A stretch of DNA of 64,000 bases from Pedobacter arcticus A12 (GCF_000302595.1 NZ_JH947128.1:522287-586286), one strand, 5' to 3'; counted from the stretch's first letter, positions 17,175 through 27,466 are shown. The notes: generated from the sequence alone by a model not told the origin. Program-made: numbers and translations.

Positions 17175-18131
17175 ATGAAAATTACCGACCATATTAAAAA
17201 CGCAAACGGGAAAACGCTTTTCTCTTTTGAACTTCTACCGCCAATTAAAGGGCAAAGCATTCAGTGGATTTACGATGCTATTGACCCCTTGATGGAGTTT
17301 AAACCACCTTTTATTGATGTAACTTCATTACGTGAAGACTATATCTATAAGCAAAAGGACAACGGCTTATTAGAAAAAGTATCGTACCGCAAACGCCCAG
17401 GAACTATTGCAATTTGTGCTGCAATTATCAACAAATACGGTGTAGATGCTGTACCGCATTTAATTTGTGGTGGCTTTACAAAAGAAGAAACAGAAAATGC
17501 GTTGATAGATTTACAGTTTCTAGGTATCGATAATGTTTTAGCACTTAGAGGTGACGCAAGAAAAGCGGATTCTTCTTTTGTGCCAACTCCAGGCGGACAT
17601 TGTTACGCAACCGACTTGGTTCAGCATGTTAAAGACCATAATTCTGGCAAGTTTCTACATGAGGATATCTCTACAGAATATACAAGTGATTTTTGTATCG
17701 GTGTTGCCGGTTATCCCGAAAAACATTTTGAATCACCAAACTTAAAAACAGATTTTGCCCACCTCAAGAAAAAGGTAGATATGGGCGCTGACTTTATTGT
17801 TACCCAAATGTTTTTTGATAATCAGAAATACTTTGATTTCGTAAATAAATGCCGTGAGAATGACATTAACGTTCCCATTATACCCGGCTTAAAACCAATA
17901 AGCGCCATTGGGCAATTGGTGGCATTGCCTAAAATTTTCCATATTGATTTACCAGAAGAATTAAGTGAAGCCGTTGCAAGCTGTAAAACGACTAAAGATG
18001 TAAAAGAGGTTGGTACCGAGTTTATGATTCAACAATGTAAAGAACTGATGGATTTTGGCGTTCCAGTATTGCACTTTTACACCATGGGCAGACCACAGCA
18101 AACTTACGACATTGCAAAAGCGATATTTTAA
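17175..18131 (+). CDS. metF: 5,10-methylenetetrahydrofolate reductase
   Basis: FAD-dependent TIM-barrel enzyme (318 residues) reducing methylene-THF to methyl-THF, the methyl donor used by MetH encoded upstream. Motifs: TLFSFELLPP, FIDVTSLR, VPHLICGG, LALRGDA, FCIGVAGYPEKH, DFIVTQMFFDN, IIPGLKPIS and VLHFYTMG. Start MKITDHIKN at ATG 17175. It could be read through from metH, but repeats and a hairpin intervene. A strong terminator follows. Confidence 0.95.
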   Translation: MKITDHIKNANGKTLFSFELLPPIKGQSIQWIYDAIDPLMEFKPPFIDVTSLREDYIYKQKDNGLLEKVSYRKRPGTIAICAAIINKYGVDAVPHLICGGFTKEETENALIDLQFLGIDNVLALRGDARKADSSFVPTPGGHCYATDLVQHVKDHNSGKFLHEDISTEYTSDFCIGVAGYPEKHFESPNLKTDFAHLKKKVDMGADFIVTQMFFDNQKYFDFVNKCRENDINVPIIPGLKPISAIGQLVALPKIFHIDLPEELSEAVASCKTTKDVKEVGTEFMIQQCKELMDFGVPVLHFYTMGRPQQTYDIAKAIF

Positions 18132-18134
18132 TGG

Positions 18135-18164
18135 AAAGCTTCTCGAACCATCGAGAAGCTTTTT
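18135..18164 (+). terminator. Rho-independent terminator after metF
   Basis: Perfect 12-bp stem AAAGCTTCTCGA (18135-18146) / TCGAGAAGCTTT (18151-18162), tetraloop ACCA, T5 tail. It starts 3 bases after the metF stop. Confidence 0.93.
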
Positions 18165-18224
18165 CGTTTGTGAACTTCCCAATTATCAGCGTTTTTCTTT
18201 TTAAACGGATAACCATACAATACA

Positions 18225-19496
18225 TTGACAGAACCTAGCAGTCCAACAGCAAAAAACGACCCTTACATCGCATTACGGTTTCCCGAATTTAGGTCATATC
18301 TACTAATGCGTTTCTTTTTAACCATCGGTTACCAAGTACAAGGCGTAGTTATTGGCTGGTATGTTTACAGTTTAACTAAAGATCCTTTATCTTTAGGTTT
18401 AGTAGGTTTAGCAGAAGCCATCCCAGCAATCGGAATTGCACTTTATGGCGGTTACGTGGCCGATAAATCTAACAAAAGATCCTTGCTGATTAAGGTTGTA
18501 GCACTCATCCTACTATCCTCTACGGTAATGTTTGTAGTCACACTACCTTCCGTAACCCAAAGTTTGGGACAGTCGATGCTGATCAACGTTATTTACCTCA
18601 TGATTTTTGTAAATGGCTTTGCCCGGGGATTCTATGGACCAACCGCGTTTTCGCTTATGGCGATGATTATTCCACGAGAACATTACCCCAATTCCTCCAC
18701 CTGGAACAGTTCGACCTGGCAAACAGCATCGATTATTGGTCCCGCAATTGGAGGTTTACTTTACGGATTTGTAGGTATCCACAATACTTTCCTATTTATT
18801 TTAGCCTGCCTTTCCATAGCCTTTATCGCTACATTTCTTTTCAAAAACAGGCCAGCCACTTACGTACGTACAACCAGTATTTACCAAAGCTTGTCAGAAG
18901 GATTGCGTTTTGTATTTAAAACAAAAATGCTAGTAGGTGCATTAAGTCTGGATTTATTCTCGGTGTTTTTTGGTGGTGCAGTTGCGTTAATCCCTGTAAT
19001 AGCCACAGAGGTTTTGCATGTTGGTGCAACTGAGTTTGGATTTTTAAGAGCCGCACCCGCAGTTGGAGCAGTTTTAACCATGCTTTTGATGACTCGCTTT
19101 TCGCCTATGGGTAAACCTTGGCGCAACTTACTGTTGGCCGTTACTGGTTTTGGGCTCTCCATTATCTGTTACGGTCTTTCTACCAACTTTTACCTCACTC
19201 TATTTTTTCTGTTTTTAGAAGGAGCTTTTGACAGCGTAAGTGTAATCATCAGATCCACTATATTACAGTTGCTTACGCCCGATGATATGCGTGGACGGGT
19301 TTCCGCCGTTAATCAAATGTTTATTGGTTCTTCAAATGAAATTGGGCAGTTTGAATCCGGTTTAACCGCAAAATTAATGCGTACCGTACCTGCCATTGTT
19401 TTTGGCGGAAGCATGACTTTATTGGTAGCTGGCATAACCTGGTTCAAAACCAAAAAACTAGTTCCTTTAAGCTTAGATGATATTAGCAGATCCTAA
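18225..19496 (+). CDS. MFS transporter, enterobactin-exporter/multidrug-like
   Basis: A 423-residue membrane protein with about 12 hydrophobic segments. It carries an MFS loop motif GGYVADKSNKRSLL after TM2 and NSSTWQTASIIGPAIGGLL in TM5, typical of the MFS_3 (EntS-like) group. The start is TTG 18225 (MTEPSSPTAKNDPYIAL). The next in-frame ATG would cut the conserved 'ALRFPEFRSYLLMRF' lead-in to TM1, so TTG is preferred. Substrate unknown; drug, siderophore or metabolite efflux is typical. Independent of metF, since a terminator lies between. Confidence 0.85.
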   Translation: MTEPSSPTAKNDPYIALRFPEFRSYLLMRFFLTIGYQVQGVVIGWYVYSLTKDPLSLGLVGLAEAIPAIGIALYGGYVADKSNKRSLLIKVVALILLSSTVMFVVTLPSVTQSLGQSMLINVIYLMIFVNGFARGFYGPTAFSLMAMIIPREHYPNSSTWNSSTWQTASIIGPAIGGLLYGFVGIHNTFLFILACLSIAFIATFLFKNRPATYVRTTSIYQSLSEGLRFVFKTKMLVGALSLDLFSVFFGGAVALIPVIATEVLHVGATEFGFLRAAPAVGAVLTMLLMTRFSPMGKPWRNLLLAVTGFGLSIICYGLSTNFYLTLFFLFLEGAFDSVSVIIRSTILQLLTPDDMRGRVSAVNQMFIGSSNEIGQFESGLTAKLMRTVPAIVFGGSMTLLVAGITWFKTKKLVPLSLDDISRS

Positions 19497-19564
19497 ATGT
19501 AGCAGAAAAATCAGCGGATTTTTTAAAACTGTACCACAAGAATTCTCAAAGATAAAGATTGGGG

Positions 19565-20587
19565 TCAATAACTCTTCGTTGTAACGGAAAGAAGTGCCTG
19601 CTCAATAAAATGAACAACACATAACTCATCAGACAGACCAATTTCTGGTTGCTTATCGCTTTTAATGCAATCAATCACCTTACTTAAAAAAATATCGTGT
19701 TTATCGGCCGAGCCTTGGTAATATTGATAATTATTGGCTTGGTTAACCTGGTTAAATACCGGAATTTCAGAATTCTTCTTCAGGTTAACAGAATCCAGTT
19801 TCTCCATATATTGCCCGCCAACTTTAACGTTCCCCTCCGATCCAATAATGGTTAAGCTACTCTCTAAATTAGCTTGGTAGGCTGCGTTAGTGAAGTTAAA
19901 AGTCCCTCTTCCGCCGTTTGCAAGGTTAAAACTTATTGTTCCGCTATCATCAAACTCTGTTTTAATTTCTGGTTTTAAGGTAAAGAGGTTACTGCTGATG
20001 TTTTGCGGTTCGCCACACAACCAAATCAATAAGTCAATAAAATGGCTAAACTGCGAGTACAATGGTCCACCACCTAACTGCTTTGTTCCTCGCCACGACG
20101 AATCAAGATAATATTGTTCATTCCTATTCCAAAAGCAATTGATTTGCAAAAATAACACCTCACCCAACATCTTGTCGGTCATCAGCTTTTTTAACCATAC
20201 CGCAACTGGGCTATACCTGTTTTGCATTACTGCAAAAACCTTTTTCCCAGACATTTCTTCAGCTTCCATCATCTGATGTACATCCTGCGTTTCTAAAGCA
20301 ATTGGTTTTTCGCAAACTACATGGTAACCTGCATTTAAACATGCTATAGTGTGTTCTGGATGCAAACCGTTTGGTGTGCATACACAAACAACATCTGCAG
20401 GGATTTTTGCTTGTAAAAATTCTGGAACAGACGTAAAAAAAGGAACTAAATTTTCTAAATCTTTATGCTTTCTAAAATCCGTATCTACTACAGCCGTGAG
20501 TTCGGCATCTTTAAAACTATTAACAAGCGCAACGTATTTCTTTCCAATGTTGCCTATACCAATAATTACGAATTTTGTAGTGCTCAT
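19565..20587 (-). CDS. Gfo/Idh/MocA family oxidoreductase, WlbA/WbpB-like
   Basis: A 340-residue NAD(P)-dependent sugar dehydrogenase. The Rossmann motif is IIGIGNIGKKY, the EKP motif is VVCEKPIALE, and the second domain has QNRYSPVAVW, WNRNEQYYLDSSWRGTK and FSHFIDLLIW. The WNRN..YY..SxWRGT stretch is characteristic of UDP-N-acetyl-glucosamine(uronate) 3-dehydrogenases such as WlbA/WbpB. That suggests a nucleotide-sugar substrate for surface polysaccharide, but no partner aminotransferase is nearby. Divergent from glyA. Confidence 0.8.
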   Translation of the reverse strand: MSTTKFVIIGIGNIGKKYVALVNSFKDAELTAVVDTDFRKHKDLENLVPFFTSVPEFLQAKIPADVVCVCTPNGLHPEHTIACLNAGYHVVCEKPIALETQDVHQMMEAEEMSGKKVFAVMQNRYSPVAVWLKKLMTDKMLGEVLFLQINCFWNRNEQYYLDSSWRGTKQLGGGPLYSQFSHFIDLLIWLCGEPQNISSNLFTLKPEIKTEFDDSGTISFNLANGGRGTFNFTNAAYQANLESSLTIIGSEGNVKVGGQYMEKLDSVNLKKNSEIPVFNQVNQANNYQYYQGSADKHDIFLSKVIDCIKSDKQPEIGLSDELCVVHFIEQALLSVTTKSY

Positions 20588-20718
20588 GTAGTTTTTTATT
20601 CAAATAATACTGCAAAAAATGCCTAATTTAGGCGACTTAAATAAACGCGTAAATAGGTTAAAACTATAATATTAGCACCCAATAACGTTGTAATAATATC
20701 AAAATATAATATAAATAC

Positions 20719-21990
20719 ATGAAAAAAGACAAATTAATTTTTGACCTCATTCAAAAAGAACAAGAAAGACAAGAAAACGGAATTGAATTAATTGCTTCAG
20801 AAAACTTTGTTAGCAAGCAAGTAATGGAAGCTGCGGGTTCTGTTTTAACCAATAAATACGCCGAAGGGTTACCCGGAAAAAGATATTACGGAGGTTGCGA
20901 AGTTGTTGATGATATTGAAACAATTGCGATTGAAAGAGCAAAAGAATTATTTGGTGCTGCATGGGCAAACGTACAGCCACACTCAGGCGCACAGGCAAAT
21001 GCTGCAGTATTGTTAGCCGTTTTAAATGCAGGCGACAAAATATTAGGTTTCGATTTATCACATGGTGGGCACCTTACCCACGGTTCACCGGTAAATTTTT
21101 CTGGTAAATTATACAAACCATTTTTTTACGGAGTTATAGAAGAAACCGGTTTAATTGATTACAAGCAATTAGAAGAAGTTGCTTTACGCGAAAAGCCAAA
21201 GTTGATTATTTGTGGTGCTTCTGCATATTCAAGAGAATGGGATTATGAGTTTATTAGAGCTGTTGCCGATAAAATTGGCGCTTTAGTGTTGGCAGATATT
21301 TCTCATCCATCTGGCTTTATTGCTAAAGGATTATTAAAAAACCCATTACCACATTGCCATATTGTAACTACTACTACTCATAAAACGTTGCGTGGTCCAC
21401 GTGGTGGTTTGATTATGATGGGTCAGGATTTCCAAAATCCTTGGGGTTTAAAAACTCCGAAAGGAGAGATAAAAATGATGTCGGCTATTTTAGACGGAGC
21501 AGTTTTTCCAGGCACACAAGGTGGCCCATTAGAGCATATCATTGCGGCCAAAGCAATTGCTTTTGGCGAAGCTTTAAGCGACGATTACAAAACCTATATT
21601 GAGCAAGTTAAGAAAAACGCCAACGCAATGGCAAATGCCATGGTAGCAAAAGGCTATAAAATCATATCTGGCGGAACAGACAACCACCTGATGCTTATTG
21701 ACCTTACCAATAAAGATATTACGGGTAAATTAGCAGAACAAGCTTTAGGCAAGGCAGACATCACCGTGAATAAAAACATGGTACCTTTTGATAAAAAATC
21801 TCCATTTGTAACTTCTGGTATAAGATTGGGTACTGCGGCCATAACAACCCGCGGTTTAAAAGAAAAAGAGATGGAAGAGATTGTGGAATTAATTGATTCT
21901 GTGATAATTAATCATCAAGACGAAACTTTTTTAAGTGGAGTGCGTAAGAAAGTGAATGAGATGATGAAAAATTATCCTCTCTATAAATAA
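20719..21990 (+). CDS. glyA: Serine hydroxymethyltransferase
   Basis: PLP enzyme interconverting serine + THF with glycine + methylene-THF, feeding MetF. 423 residues. Motifs: [53 protein letters not shown], and [17 protein letters not shown] with PLP-binding Lys222. Start ATG 20719 after an AT-rich leader. The hybrid kinase starts only 8 bases downstream of the stop, so they may be co-transcribed. Confidence 0.96.
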   Translation: MKKDKLIFDLIQKEQERQENGIELIASENFVSKQVMEAAGSVLTNKYAEGLPGKRYYGGCEVVDDIETIAIERAKELFGAAWANVQPHSGAQANAAVLLAVLNAGDKILGFDLSHGGHLTHGSPVNFSGKLYKPFFYGVIEETGLIDYKQLEEVALREKPKLIICGASAYSREWDYEFIRAVADKIGALVLADISHPSGFIAKGLLKNPLPHCHIVTTTTHKTLRGPRGGLIMMGQDFQNPWGLKTPKGEIKMMSAILDGAVFPGTQGGPLEHIIAAKAIAFGEALSDDYKTYIEQVKKNANAMANAMVAKGYKIISGGTDNHLMLIDLTNKDITGKLAEQALGKADITVNKNMVPFDKKSPFVTSGIRLGTAAITTRGLKEKEMEEIVELIDSVIINHQDETFLSGVRKKVNEMMKNYPLYK

Positions 21991-21998
21991 ACCAACAC

Positions 21999-24755
21999 TT
22001 GAATTACGTTGATGACAATATGTTAGACCAAAATCCTCCATTTAAATTAATGGAAGATTTTGGTTTATATGAACCCTCGTCTAATGACCAATTCAACGAC
22101 ATACTATCTTTAGCCTGCTTTATAACAGGTTGCTCCTCTGCTTATATATCTTTAATTGACGAAAACTGGCAAAACATTAGATATACCCGTAGTTTTACTG
22201 CCGGGCAAAACCCTATAAATAACTCTATTTGTAAACTTGCAATTACCGAAAGGAAGATATTGCAAATAGTAGACATTAGCACCAATCCAGCTTTAATAAA
22301 CACTATATTACCTACGCAACAAGGCTTTAAATTCTACGTTGGCCTACCGTTAATAGACAACAAGGGCGTTGTTTTAGGTACTTTATGTGCCCTTCATCCA
22401 AACACTAAAGCGCTAGACCTTAACCAGCTCCAAAATTTCGAAATAATAGGTAAGCAAGTGCTCAATCTTTTAAAATTACGAAAGCGTAATATCCAGAAAA
22501 AGAAGAGCGAGGAATCCGCAGATGAACATAAGGTTTTCTTCAATGCTACCGATAGCGTAATCTGTACTTTAAGTGATCAGTTAGACATTAAAGAAATTAA
22601 TAACGCTTCTTTTGATGTATTTGGTTTTGAACCAGAGGAGTGTATAGGATTAAATATTGCAGATTTCATATTCCCTGAAGACAGGGTGCGAGTGGTGAAA
22701 CTGGCAACCGAGAAACTAAAAAACAAGTTAAAAACGCTTGATATTGAGACCCGTATCGTTACCAAAAACAATGAATTAAAATGGATCAGCTGGAATGCTG
22801 TTACCAGAAACAGAAAATGGTTCGTAGTTGGCAGGGAAATTACACAGGAAAAAGAAATCAGTAAAAATTTACAGCACCTTTCAACCGTTGCCAGTAAAAT
22901 AGAAAACGGTATAGTAATAAGTAACGTAAAAACAGAAGTAACGTGGGTAAACCCAGCATTTACAACTATTACAGGGTATAATTTAAGTGATCTGAGTTTT
23001 AAGCGCTTGGGCGATGTGCTTGCTGGCGAAGAGACCGATAAAGAATTATTAGAAAAAGTAAGATATGAAACAATAAATAATCGTTCATCATCTACAGAGT
23101 TTTTAGCTTACAGAAAAAATGGGGAAAAGATTTGGATATCTGTACATAATACGCCTCTTGTTGACGATAAAGGCATAGTTGAGAGCCAAATCACGATAAT
23201 TATTGATATTACTGAAAGGAAAAAAGCAGAAAAACAGCTAGAATTACTCTCTTTAGTAGCCAGCAAAACCAATAATGGTGTTCATATATGTGATAAAGAT
23301 GGGAATGTAACTTGGATTAATGAAGCGTTAGAGAACATTCTAGGCTTAAAAAACAAAGACGTTATTGGAAAAAAATTAGTAGATCTTGTAAAAGGAGAGG
23401 ATACTGACATGGATCTTCTGGAAATTGTGAGAGAGAAAGCAAAGCTCCACGAACCTTTTAATATTGAACATAAAGTTTACAGAAAAGACGGGCAGCCGAT
23501 ATGGCTTTCTATTGCTAATACACCAATTTACAATACCACAACAAAGCAACATACGCAAATAGAAATTATCAATGATATTACACAAAGAAAAATTGCTGAG
23601 TTTCAATTATTAGCTCAGCGTGAAGAAACTTTGCAGTTAAGTAAAGCCAAAGAGTCCTTTGTGTCAATCATGAGCCACGAAATACGGACCCCATTAAATG
23701 CGGTCATCGGTTTAGCTAATATTTTGCATGACGAAGAAAAACTCCCCAGTCAAGAGCAGTCTATAAATTTACTTAAATTCTCTGCGGATAATCTGCTTAA
23801 TCTCATCAATGATATTTTAGATTTCAATAAAATTGAGGTAGGTAAAATGGAGCTTGAAAATAAGCGGCTTGATATTAGAGCTTTATTAAAAGACATTGTT
23901 GCCTCGATGCGCTTCAACACTAATGAAAAGCCAATAACGCTAGCATTTAGTGTAGACAATCAAATTCCGGGACTGATCCGTGGCGACAAAACCAGACTTT
24001 ACCAAATTTTAGCAAATCTCATCAACAATGCACTTAAATTTACGGAACAGGGAAATGTAAATGTGAGTGTTACGCTACAACCAGAAATCCAAAATAAGGT
24101 TGTGCTAAATTTCAAAGTCACAGATACTGGCATCGGCATTCCAGAAGATAAACTAGCTGCAATATTCGAACCTTTTACCCAGGCAGCCAGCAATACCAGC
24201 AGAAAATACGGCGGATCTGGCTTAGGTTTAGCTATTACGCAAAAACTGATTCATCTATTTGGTGGCGACATTAAAGTGCAAAGTAAGCTTGGCATTGGCA
24301 CCGAATTCTCTTTTACGCTTAACTTTAATAAATTTGAAGGTGATATAGTTATGCCAGAAACTCCAGAAAAAATCAGCCTAGCCGGTAAAATATTAGTTGT
24401 TGATGATAATGAAATAAATACGCTATTGGCAAAACGCGTATTGAGTAAGTTTGGTTTAACTGTTATTACGGCAAACAGTGGCGCAAATGCTATTGAATTA
24501 CTTAAAAGCAAAGAATTTAGTGTCGTTTTAATGGATGTACATATGCCAGACATGAACGGCTATGAAACTACACAGCATATCCGTTCTCTAGACGATGAAT
24601 ATTATAAAAACATACCTATAATCGCCTTAACAGCTTCCGTTTTAGAAGATGGTGTGGAAGATTTCAAAAAAGCTGGAATGAACGATTTCCAACTTAAACC
24701 TTTTAAGCCGGATGAGCTTGCGAGTAAGATTGCTCAATACCTCAAAAAAGCTTAA
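21999..24755 (+). CDS. Hybrid sensor histidine kinase with GAF, three PAS and REC domains
   Basis: A 918-residue cytoplasmic sensor with no membrane segment. A GAF domain comes first (about 25-160), then PAS repeats (about 180-290, 295-415 and 420-545; the two later ones share 'SKxxNGxxI.....VTWxN' and 'DITERKKAE'). HisKA follows with phospho-acceptor His560 in SIMSHEIRTPLNAV, then HATPase with NNALKFTEQG, DTGIGIP and GGSGLGLAI. A C-terminal receiver domain has Asp846 in VLMDVHMPDMNG. The start may be TTG 21999 or ATG 22020. The ligand and output are unknown, and no separate DNA-binding regulator is beside it. Confidence 0.9.
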   Translation: MNYVDDNMLDQNPPFKLMEDFGLYEPSSNDQFNDILSLACFITGCSSAYISLIDENWQNIRYTRSFTAGQNPINNSICKLAITERKILQIVDISTNPALINTILPTQQGFKFYVGLPLIDNKGVVLGTLCALHPNTKALDLNQLQNFEIIGKQVLNLLKLRKRNIQKKKSEESADEHKVFFNATDSVICTLSDQLDIKEINNASFDVFGFEPEECIGLNIADFIFPEDRVRVVKLATEKLKNKLKTLDIETRIVTKNNELKWISWNAVTRNRKWFVVGREITQEKEISKNLQHLSTVASKIENGIVISNVKTEVTWVNPAFTTITGYNLSDLSFKRLGDVLAGEETDKELLEKVRYETINNRSSSTEFLAYRKNGEKIWISVHNTPLVDDKGIVESQITIIIDITERKKAEKQLELLSLVASKTNNGVHICDKDGNVTWINEALENILGLKNKDVIGKKLVDLVKGEDTDMDLLEIVREKAKLHEPFNIEHKVYRKDGQPIWLSIANTPIYNTTTKQHTQIEIINDITQRKIAEFQLLAQREETLQLSKAKESFVSIMSHEIRTPLNAVIGLANILHDEEKLPSQEQSINLLKFSADNLLNLINDILDFNKIEVGKMELENKRLDIRALLKDIVASMRFNTNEKPITLAFSVDNQIPGLIRGDKTRLYQILANLINNALKFTEQGNVNVSVTLQPEIQNKVVLNFKVTDTGIGIPEDKLAAIFEPFTQAASNTSRKYGGSGLGLAITQKLIHLFGGDIKVQSKLGIGTEFSFTLNFNKFEGDIVMPETPEKISLAGKILVVDDNEINTLLAKRVLSKFGLTVITANSGANAIELLKSKEFSVVLMDVHMPDMNGYETTQHIRSLDDEYYKNIPIIALTASVLEDGVEDFKKAGMNDFQLKPFKPDELASKIAQYLKKA

Positions 24756-24817
24756 ACAACGGTTATTCAAAAAACGCATCTGATTTTAGCTTATAAAAAC
24801 ATCCTCACATTTTTATT

Positions 24818-24825
24818 TAACTTTG
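24818..24825 (+). promoter_or_regulatory. -7 element deciding the start of the sulfatase-fold gene
   Basis: TAACTTTG is an exact TAnnTTTG match. The upstream candidate start TTG 24823 lies inside this box, so translation more likely begins at ATG 24853. Confidence 0.55.
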
Positions 24826-24852
24826 CCAAAACAAAAATTAAACGTTGGCAAA

Positions 24853-26781
24853 ATGTTCAAATCTTTAAAAGGCAATATCTACGTCGCCTTAGTTTTAAGG
24901 TTACTCATTATATTTTTTCTATATACAGTTTCTAGAATACTTTTCTTAGCATTTAATCTCGATTCCTTTACCGGCTTATCAACAAAAGGAATTTTAACAA
25001 TATTATTGGGTGGCTTAAAGTTTGACTTAAGCGCTATACTCTACATCAACATTCTTTTTATACTTAGTCAGGTTATTCCCTTCAAAATCGTTTATCAAAA
25101 GCTTTATCAAAAAGTATTTGCTTGGGTATTTTTTATTACCAATGCAATTTGCCTAGCCACCAATATGGGCGATATTGTGTATTATCCGTTTACCCTTAAA
25201 CGCACTACGTTTTCTGCGTTTTCGCAATTTTCTAATGAAGACAACCTAGGCAAACTGTTCCTGAAGTTTATGTTTATAGATTACTGGTACATTACCTTAA
25301 TTTTTATAGTCATGCTGTTTTTTATGGTTTGGAGCTATAAAAAAATACCAGTTATCAATCCTCAAACTAAGTCGAAACTACTTTATCATTTTACTGCACT
25401 GGCATTGATGCTATTAATTGCGTGGTGCTGTATTGCAGGTATGCGTGGTGGTTTTAGGCATAGTACTCGCCCTATTACGTTAAGCAATGCAGGTGAATTT
25501 GTTGAAGATCCGGCCCAAATAAATATCGTAATTAATACGCCTTTTTCTATTATCAGAACCATCCGTACAAAACCTTTAAAAAAACAGGAATTCTTTTCAC
25601 AAGCAGAAGCAAACAGCATCTACAACCCAATAAAACAACCAGATACAACCAGCTCATTTAACAAAAAAAACATTGTAGTGTTGGTTTTAGAGAGCTTTAG
25701 TAGAGAGTATATTGGAGGTTTCAATAAAAAATTGGATGGCGGAACATACAAGGGTTATGCACCATTCTTAGATTCACTAAAATCAGTTTCACTTTCTTTT
25801 AACAATGCCTATGCAAATGGCAGGAAGTCTATAGAGGGTTTACCCTCAGTAATTGCTAGTATCCCAGGGATAAACGAACCTTTTGTATTAGGGTATTACT
25901 CTGGAAACAAGATAAACAGTTTGGGCGGATTATTGGGTAAGGAAGGTTACCATACTTCATTTTTTCATGGTGCACCAAACGGCTCAATGGGTTTTAGTTC
26001 CTTTATTAACTTGGCGGGTATAGCGCACTACTACGGCAAAACAGAGTATAATAATGATGCTGATTTTGATGGAATGTGGGGTATTTGGGACGAACCATTC
26101 TTACAGTTCTGGGCAAACAAAATGAATACGTTTAAAGAACCTTTCTTTAGCAATATTTTTACAGTTTCCTCTCATCACCCATTTAAGGTACCAGAAAAAT
26201 ACGAAGGTAAATTCCCCAAAGGCACTTTACCGATCCACCAAACGGTTGGCTATACAGATATGGCATTGCGCAAGTTTTTCGAAACTGCATCTAAAATGCC
26301 TTGGTATAAAAATACTATATTTATTTTAACGGCTGACCATAGTACGGTGGCGTGGCATAACGAATACAAAACGTCTATTGGGGCATTCGCAGTCCCAATT
26401 ATTATTTTTGATCCTAGCGGAGATTTAAAAGGGCAAATTGACGCTCCGGTACAACAGATTGATATTTTCCCTACAATTATGAACTATCTGCATTACCCTA
26501 AGCCTTATTTTGCTTTTGGTAACAATATGTTGGCTCAGGACAGCAACCATTTTGTAATCAACACGATTGATGGTGACTATCAGATTATAATGGGTGATTA
26601 TGTAATGCTTTCGAGAGATAACAAACCCGAAAAGCTTTTTAATTACAGAAATGATGTTCTTCTAAAACAAAACCTGATAAATAAAGAGCCCGAGCAAGTG
26701 GAAAAAATGAACAAGTCTCTAAAAGCTTTTATTCAGCAATATAACCAACGCATGGTTGATAATCAGCTTACCGCGAAATAA
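24853..26781 (+). CDS. LTA synthase-like sulfatase-domain membrane protein
   Basis: About 642 residues from ATG 24853 (MFKSLKGNIY); a TTG at 24823 would add 10. Five N-terminal membrane segments precede an extracytoplasmic alkaline-phosphatase/sulfatase domain beginning NIVVLVLESFSREYIGG. Other motifs are NGRKSIEGLPS (the nucleophile loop; Ser instead of the Thr usual in Gram-positive LtaS), FTVSSHHPF, ILTADHS and APVQQIDIFPT. The architecture is that of phosphoglycerol or phosphoethanolamine transferases (LtaS/OpgB/EptA-like). Gram-negative members modify periplasmic glycans or lipids; the substrate here is unknown. Confidence 0.85.
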   Translation: MFKSLKGNIYVALVLRLLIIFFLYTVSRILFLAFNLDSFTGLSTKGILTILLGGLKFDLSAILYINILFILSQVIPFKIVYQKLYQKVFAWVFFITNAICLATNMGDIVYYPFTLKRTTFSAFSQFSNEDNLGKLFLKFMFIDYWYITLIFIVMLFFMVWSYKKIPVINPQTKSKLLYHFTALALMLLIAWCCIAGMRGGFRHSTRPITLSNAGEFVEDPAQINIVINTPFSIIRTIRTKPLKKQEFFSQAEANSIYNPIKQPDTTSSFNKKNIVVLVLESFSREYIGGFNKKLDGGTYKGYAPFLDSLKSVSLSFNNAYANGRKSIEGLPSVIASIPGINEPFVLGYYSGNKINSLGGLLGKEGYHTSFFHGAPNGSMGFSSFINLAGIAHYYGKTEYNNDADFDGMWGIWDEPFLQFWANKMNTFKEPFFSNIFTVSSHHPFKVPEKYEGKFPKGTLPIHQTVGYTDMALRKFFETASKMPWYKNTIFILTADHSTVAWHNEYKTSIGAFAVPIIIFDPSGDLKGQIDAPVQQIDIFPTIMNYLHYPKPYFAFGNNMLAQDSNHFVINTIDGDYQIIMGDYVMLSRDNKPEKLFNYRNDVLLKQNLINKEPEQVEKMNKSLKAFIQQYNQRMVDNQLTAK

Positions 26782-26811
26782 AAGCTAAACATATAAGGCT
26801 AAAGGCAAAAA

Positions 26812-26841
26812 CTAACCTGCCAGTTGTAAACAGCAGGTTAG
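26812..26841. terminator. Bidirectional terminator between convergent genes
   Basis: CTAACCTGC (26812-26820) pairs perfectly with GCAGGTTAG (26833-26841) around a 12-base loop. An alternative partner, AAGGCTAA upstream, can pair with TTAGCCTT. It is shared by the sulfatase-fold gene (+) and doxX (-). Confidence 0.7.
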
Positions 26842-26857
26842 CCTTATTTGCAGAAAA

Positions 26858-27256
26858 TTAATCCCACTTATTTTTACTGGAAAGCGCAAACCTGCCCGAC
26901 CCACTAACTATGAGTGCTAAAGCGCCTGTGATAAACAAACCTAGTAGCTCAACGCCCCAACCGCCTGCTTGATTAAGTTGAAATATATCTGCTGAGTGAA
27001 CCAAAAACATTGCAAACAACGCTCCGAATAGGAGAACTATAGATGCTAATCTTGTTCTGTAGCCAATGATGATCAAAAGTGGAGCTATGATTTCGGTTAA
27101 GTAAACGCCATAAGCAAAAAAGCCTGGCAGTCCGTTTTTACTTAACATTCCCTCAATAAAACCAATTCCTTGCAGTTTTGCAATACCATGCAAAAGCATC
27201 AAAACACCTACTCCAATGCGGAGAATGAGTAAGCCCAAATCTTTGTCTTTTTTCAT
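26858..27256 (-). CDS. DoxX family membrane protein
   Basis: 132 residues with four membrane helices. GVGVLMLLHGIAKLQGI near the N-terminus and 'YLTEIIAPLLIIIGYRTRLASIVL' are typical of DoxX/YphA-type proteins (PF07681). The function is generally unknown; members are linked with quinone or thiosulfate redox and oxidative stress. A 15-bp palindrome 42 bases upstream suggests it has its own repressor. Confidence 0.85.
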   Translation of the reverse strand: MKKDKDLGLLILRIGVGVLMLLHGIAKLQGIGFIEGMLSKNGLPGFFAYGVYLTEIIAPLLIIIGYRTRLASIVLLFGALFAMFLVHSADIFQLNQAGGWGVELLGLFITGALALIVSGSGRFALSSKNKWD

Positions 27257-27297
27257 CTTCTAATTTTTAAACAATTTTAAATTGATTATCTGTTTAA

Positions 27298-27312
27298 ACA
27301 CTAAATTAGTGT
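27298..27312. promoter_or_regulatory. Palindromic operator-like site upstream of doxX
   Basis: ACACTAAATTAGTGT is a perfect odd-length palindrome (arms ACACTAA/TTAGTGT). It lies directly after a TTTG (27313-27316, minus strand) that could be the -33 box, so it would sit in the promoter spacer, a common place for TetR- or MarR-type binding. The rest of 27257-27466 shows no gene. Confidence 0.4.
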
Positions 27313-27466
27313 CAAAGTTTGAATTATTACTATTAATTCGATAAATTTTCGGTTACTCTTCTTTATGGAATAAATTTAAACTGCTAATTATGAAAACTAT
27401 TACAAGATTATTATCTCGCCGTACCGGGTGTAAATTTGTGATAGTTTGCTATTATGTGTTGTGATG

